A stretch of DNA of 12,320 nt, from contig DUPI01000075.1 of assembly GCA_012838395.1 (NCBI GenBank), positions 1 to 12,320 of the forward strand. Reading direction: 5' to 3'. Position 1 is the stretch's first letter; each line of letters opens with the position of its first letter. Of this stretch, positions 10,791 through 12,320 are shown piece by piece. The notes below the pieces were generated by a model. It was given only the letters and a program-made list of their open reading frames with translations, did no database searches and was not told the origin of the DNA. Position numbers and translations under genes: made by a program. Source of the DNA: Mollicutes bacterium. Its GTDB lineage: Bacteria; Bacillota_I; Bacilli_A; RF39; UBA660.

Positions 10791-12320
10791 ATGGGTATTT
10801 ATACCTCTTTTGATTTTTGCTTGTTTAAACGCCTTTTTTGTATTAAAAAAAGATGTTTATAAATCATCCTATCAAGGATATGAAAATAATATTAGTGGTT
10901 ATATTATGTCTCTGACGATTGATGGTAACCATCTTAAAATAATTTTAAAGGCAAAAGAAAAAATAATTGTTAATTATTATATTAAGACGGAAAAAGAATT
11001 AGAAACAATTAAAAGTGATTATCAACTAGGAGATTATATAAAAGTTGAAGGAGATTTAGTGAGGCCTAGTTCTAATAATGTGTTTAATTTATTTAATTAT
11101 CGAAATTATTTATTGAGTCAAAAAGTATATTGGATTTTTAATAGTAGTGGTATTAAAAAAATAAACATGCAACCGCAAAGGCTTTATTTAATGAAACAAA
11201 AAATTATTAATAGACTAGATAAGACAGAGAAAAGTTCTGCCTATATAAAAAATTATCTCCTTGCAGAGACAAATGATATCGATGCTAATGTTTTAAATAG
11301 TTATCAAGAAAATGGTCTGAATCATTTATTATCATTATCAGGTACTCAATTGTCACTATTCGCTACGATTATTATGTTTGTGATCAACAAAATAAGTAAA
11401 CATAAAACGGTTAATTATATTATTGTGACTTTAATACTTTTATTTTATCTTTTTTTATCCAGTTATCCGCCTTCATTATTAAGAGCATTTTTATTGTTTG
11501 TTTTATTAAGAATTAATGAAATATTTAAATTAAAAGTTACCACTATAAATTATATGATCTTTATTTTTTCAATCTTATTGCTATATAATCCATATTATGT
11601 TTATCATTTAGGATTTAAGTTTAGTTTTATTATTAGTTTTTATTTAACGTTATTTAAAGATGTTATTAATAGAAATAAAAACTATTTAGTAAAAATGTTT
11701 ATAGTATCAATCATTGCTTTTTTAGTAAGTATTCCAATATTAATAAATAATTTTTTTGAAATAAATTTATTAACACCAATAACTAATATGATTTTTATTC
11801 CAATCTTTTTATTTGTTATCTTTCCATTTTCAATAATTGTTTTTATTATTCCAGCATTAGATAATTTGTTATATATAATTATTAATTTTACTGAAAGCTT
11901 ATCATTACTCATTAATGGTTTGAATATTACTTTGCAACATATACCGATATTAGTAATAATTGGCTATTATCTAGTAATTACCTTTGTTTTAATATCTTTT
12001 AGGAATAAACGCTACTGGAACTTCATATATATTCCAGTAGTGCTGCTATGTCATTTTTATAGTCCGTATTTTAATAGTTATCCGGTTGTGACTTTTATTG
12101 ATGTTGGACAAGGTGATTCAACATTAATTGAACTTCCCAAAATGAAAGGTAATATTCTTATTGATACTGGCGGAATAATAAATTATAACAATAAAGAATG
12201 GTCTGTGAAGAAAAATAAGTATTCAATTGCGCTATCGAAAACAATTCCTTATTTAAAATCAAGAGGTATTAGAAAACTTGATTATTTAATTTTAACTCAT
12301 GGTGATTATGATCATTTGGG
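10759..12320 (+). CDS. comEC: Competence protein ComEC, DNA channel (partial, 3' end missing)
   Basis: Polytopic membrane protein that moves single-stranded DNA into the cell. The frame is open to the window edge (520 codons; the full protein is usually ~700-780). After an N-terminal helix (about 11-28) comes a soluble OB-like region (about 38-155), then the Competence domain with many helices (about 185-440), then a metallo-beta-lactamase-like domain starting FIDVGQGDST (446-455), with ILIDTGG and LTHGDYDHLG (512-521, His514, Asp516, Asp518, His519). The likely start is TTG 10759, nine bases after GGAG (10746-10749), overlapping comEA by 32 bases; TTG 10744 is an alternative. The family's HLLAISGLH motif reads HLLSLSGTQ here, without the usual His. 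The start is uncertain, the identity is not. Confidence 0.93.
   Translation, partial: MPNLKTTLQSRWVFIPLLIFACLNAFFVLKKDVYKSSYQGYENNISGYIMSLTIDGNHLKIILKAKEKIIVNYYIKTEKELETIKSDYQLGDYIKVEGDLVRPSSNNVFNLFNYRNYLLSQKVYWIFNSSGIKKINMQPQRLYLMKQKIINRLDKTEKSSAYIKNYLLAETNDIDANVLNSYQENGLNHLLSLSGTQLSLFATIIMFVINKISKHKTVNYIIVTLILLFYLFLSSYPPSLLRAFLLFVLLRINEIFKLKVTTINYMIFIFSILLLYNPYYVYHLGFKFSFIISFYLTLFKDVINRNKNYLVKMFIVSIIAFLVSIPILINNFFEINLLTPITNMIFIPIFLFVIFPFSIIVFIIPALDNLLYIIINFTESLSLLINGLNITLQHIPILVIIGYYLVITFVLISFRNKRYWNFIYIPVVLLCHFYSPYFNSYPVVTFIDVGQGDSTLIELPKMKGNILIDTGGIINYNNKEWSVKKNKYSIALSKTIPYLKSRGIRKLDYLILTHGDYDHL

Noticed and set aside
10791..10862. ATG at 10791 as the comEC start
   Set aside because: This frame stops after 23 codons; the ComEC frame is a different one and has no ATG until well inside the protein.
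11682..11912. 76-codon minus-strand frame near the right end
   Set aside because: It lies wholly inside the ComEC membrane domain, has no ribosome-binding site and reads as low-complexity sequence.
1..12320. Insertion sequences, prophage, CRISPR arrays, defence or toxin-antitoxin systems
   Set aside because: No transposase, integrase, regularly spaced repeats or paired toxin-antitoxin genes were seen; genes are ordinary housekeeping or competence genes.

Overview
This is a very AT-rich stretch from a low-GC Gram-positive (Bacillota) genome. The likely source is a reduced, Mollicutes-like or RF39-like member of the Bacilli, although no marker for exact placement is present. Reasons: AT-rich codon use, GGTGA or GGAGG ribosome-binding sites, intrinsic terminators after most genes, a compact SMC, an archaeal-type AspRS, a ComEA/ComEC pair, and two sporulation-related items. 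TGG is used for tryptophan and TGA as a stop (end of the dCMP deaminase gene), so the code looks standard rather than Mycoplasma code 4.

Layout. At 2-139 is the tail of an unidentified gene, overlapping an archaeal-type aspartyl-tRNA synthetase (120-1433) that ends in a terminator. A small membrane protein of unknown function (1593-1796) follows, then a dCMP deaminase of the ComEB type (1855-2364) and a TtcA-like tRNA thiolase (2405-3238). The 180 bp after it has its own extended -10 promoter, a predicted end-to-end closing stem and a terminator, and is best explained as a structured small RNA that may be 6S RNA. A hypothetical protein (3455-3961) and smc (4026-6974) complete the left plus-strand block.

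The centre is a minus-strand block that converges on smc at a shared bidirectional terminator. It reads, in transcription order, a 54-residue YjcZ-like Gly-rich membrane peptide (8218-8054), peptide deformylase (7973-7425) and a decapitated SpoIID remnant (7392-6988). The right-hand plus-strand block has a small lipoprotein (8390-8734), an FtsW/RodA-family SEDS glycosyltransferase (8872-10044), comEA (10116-10790) and the first 520 codons of comEC, which runs off the window end.

Functionally the window mixes housekeeping (translation, tRNA modification, chromosome condensation, septal wall synthesis, nucleotide metabolism) with DNA uptake (ComEA, ComEC) and traces of a spore-forming past (SpoIID relic, YjcZ-like gene). 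I see no mobile element, CRISPR array, tRNA or rRNA, and no clear new multi-gene system. The items most worth following are the structured RNA at 3246-3421, the SpoIID relic, the tiny YjcZ-like gene, the very short predicted mRNA leaders, and the unassigned small genes.
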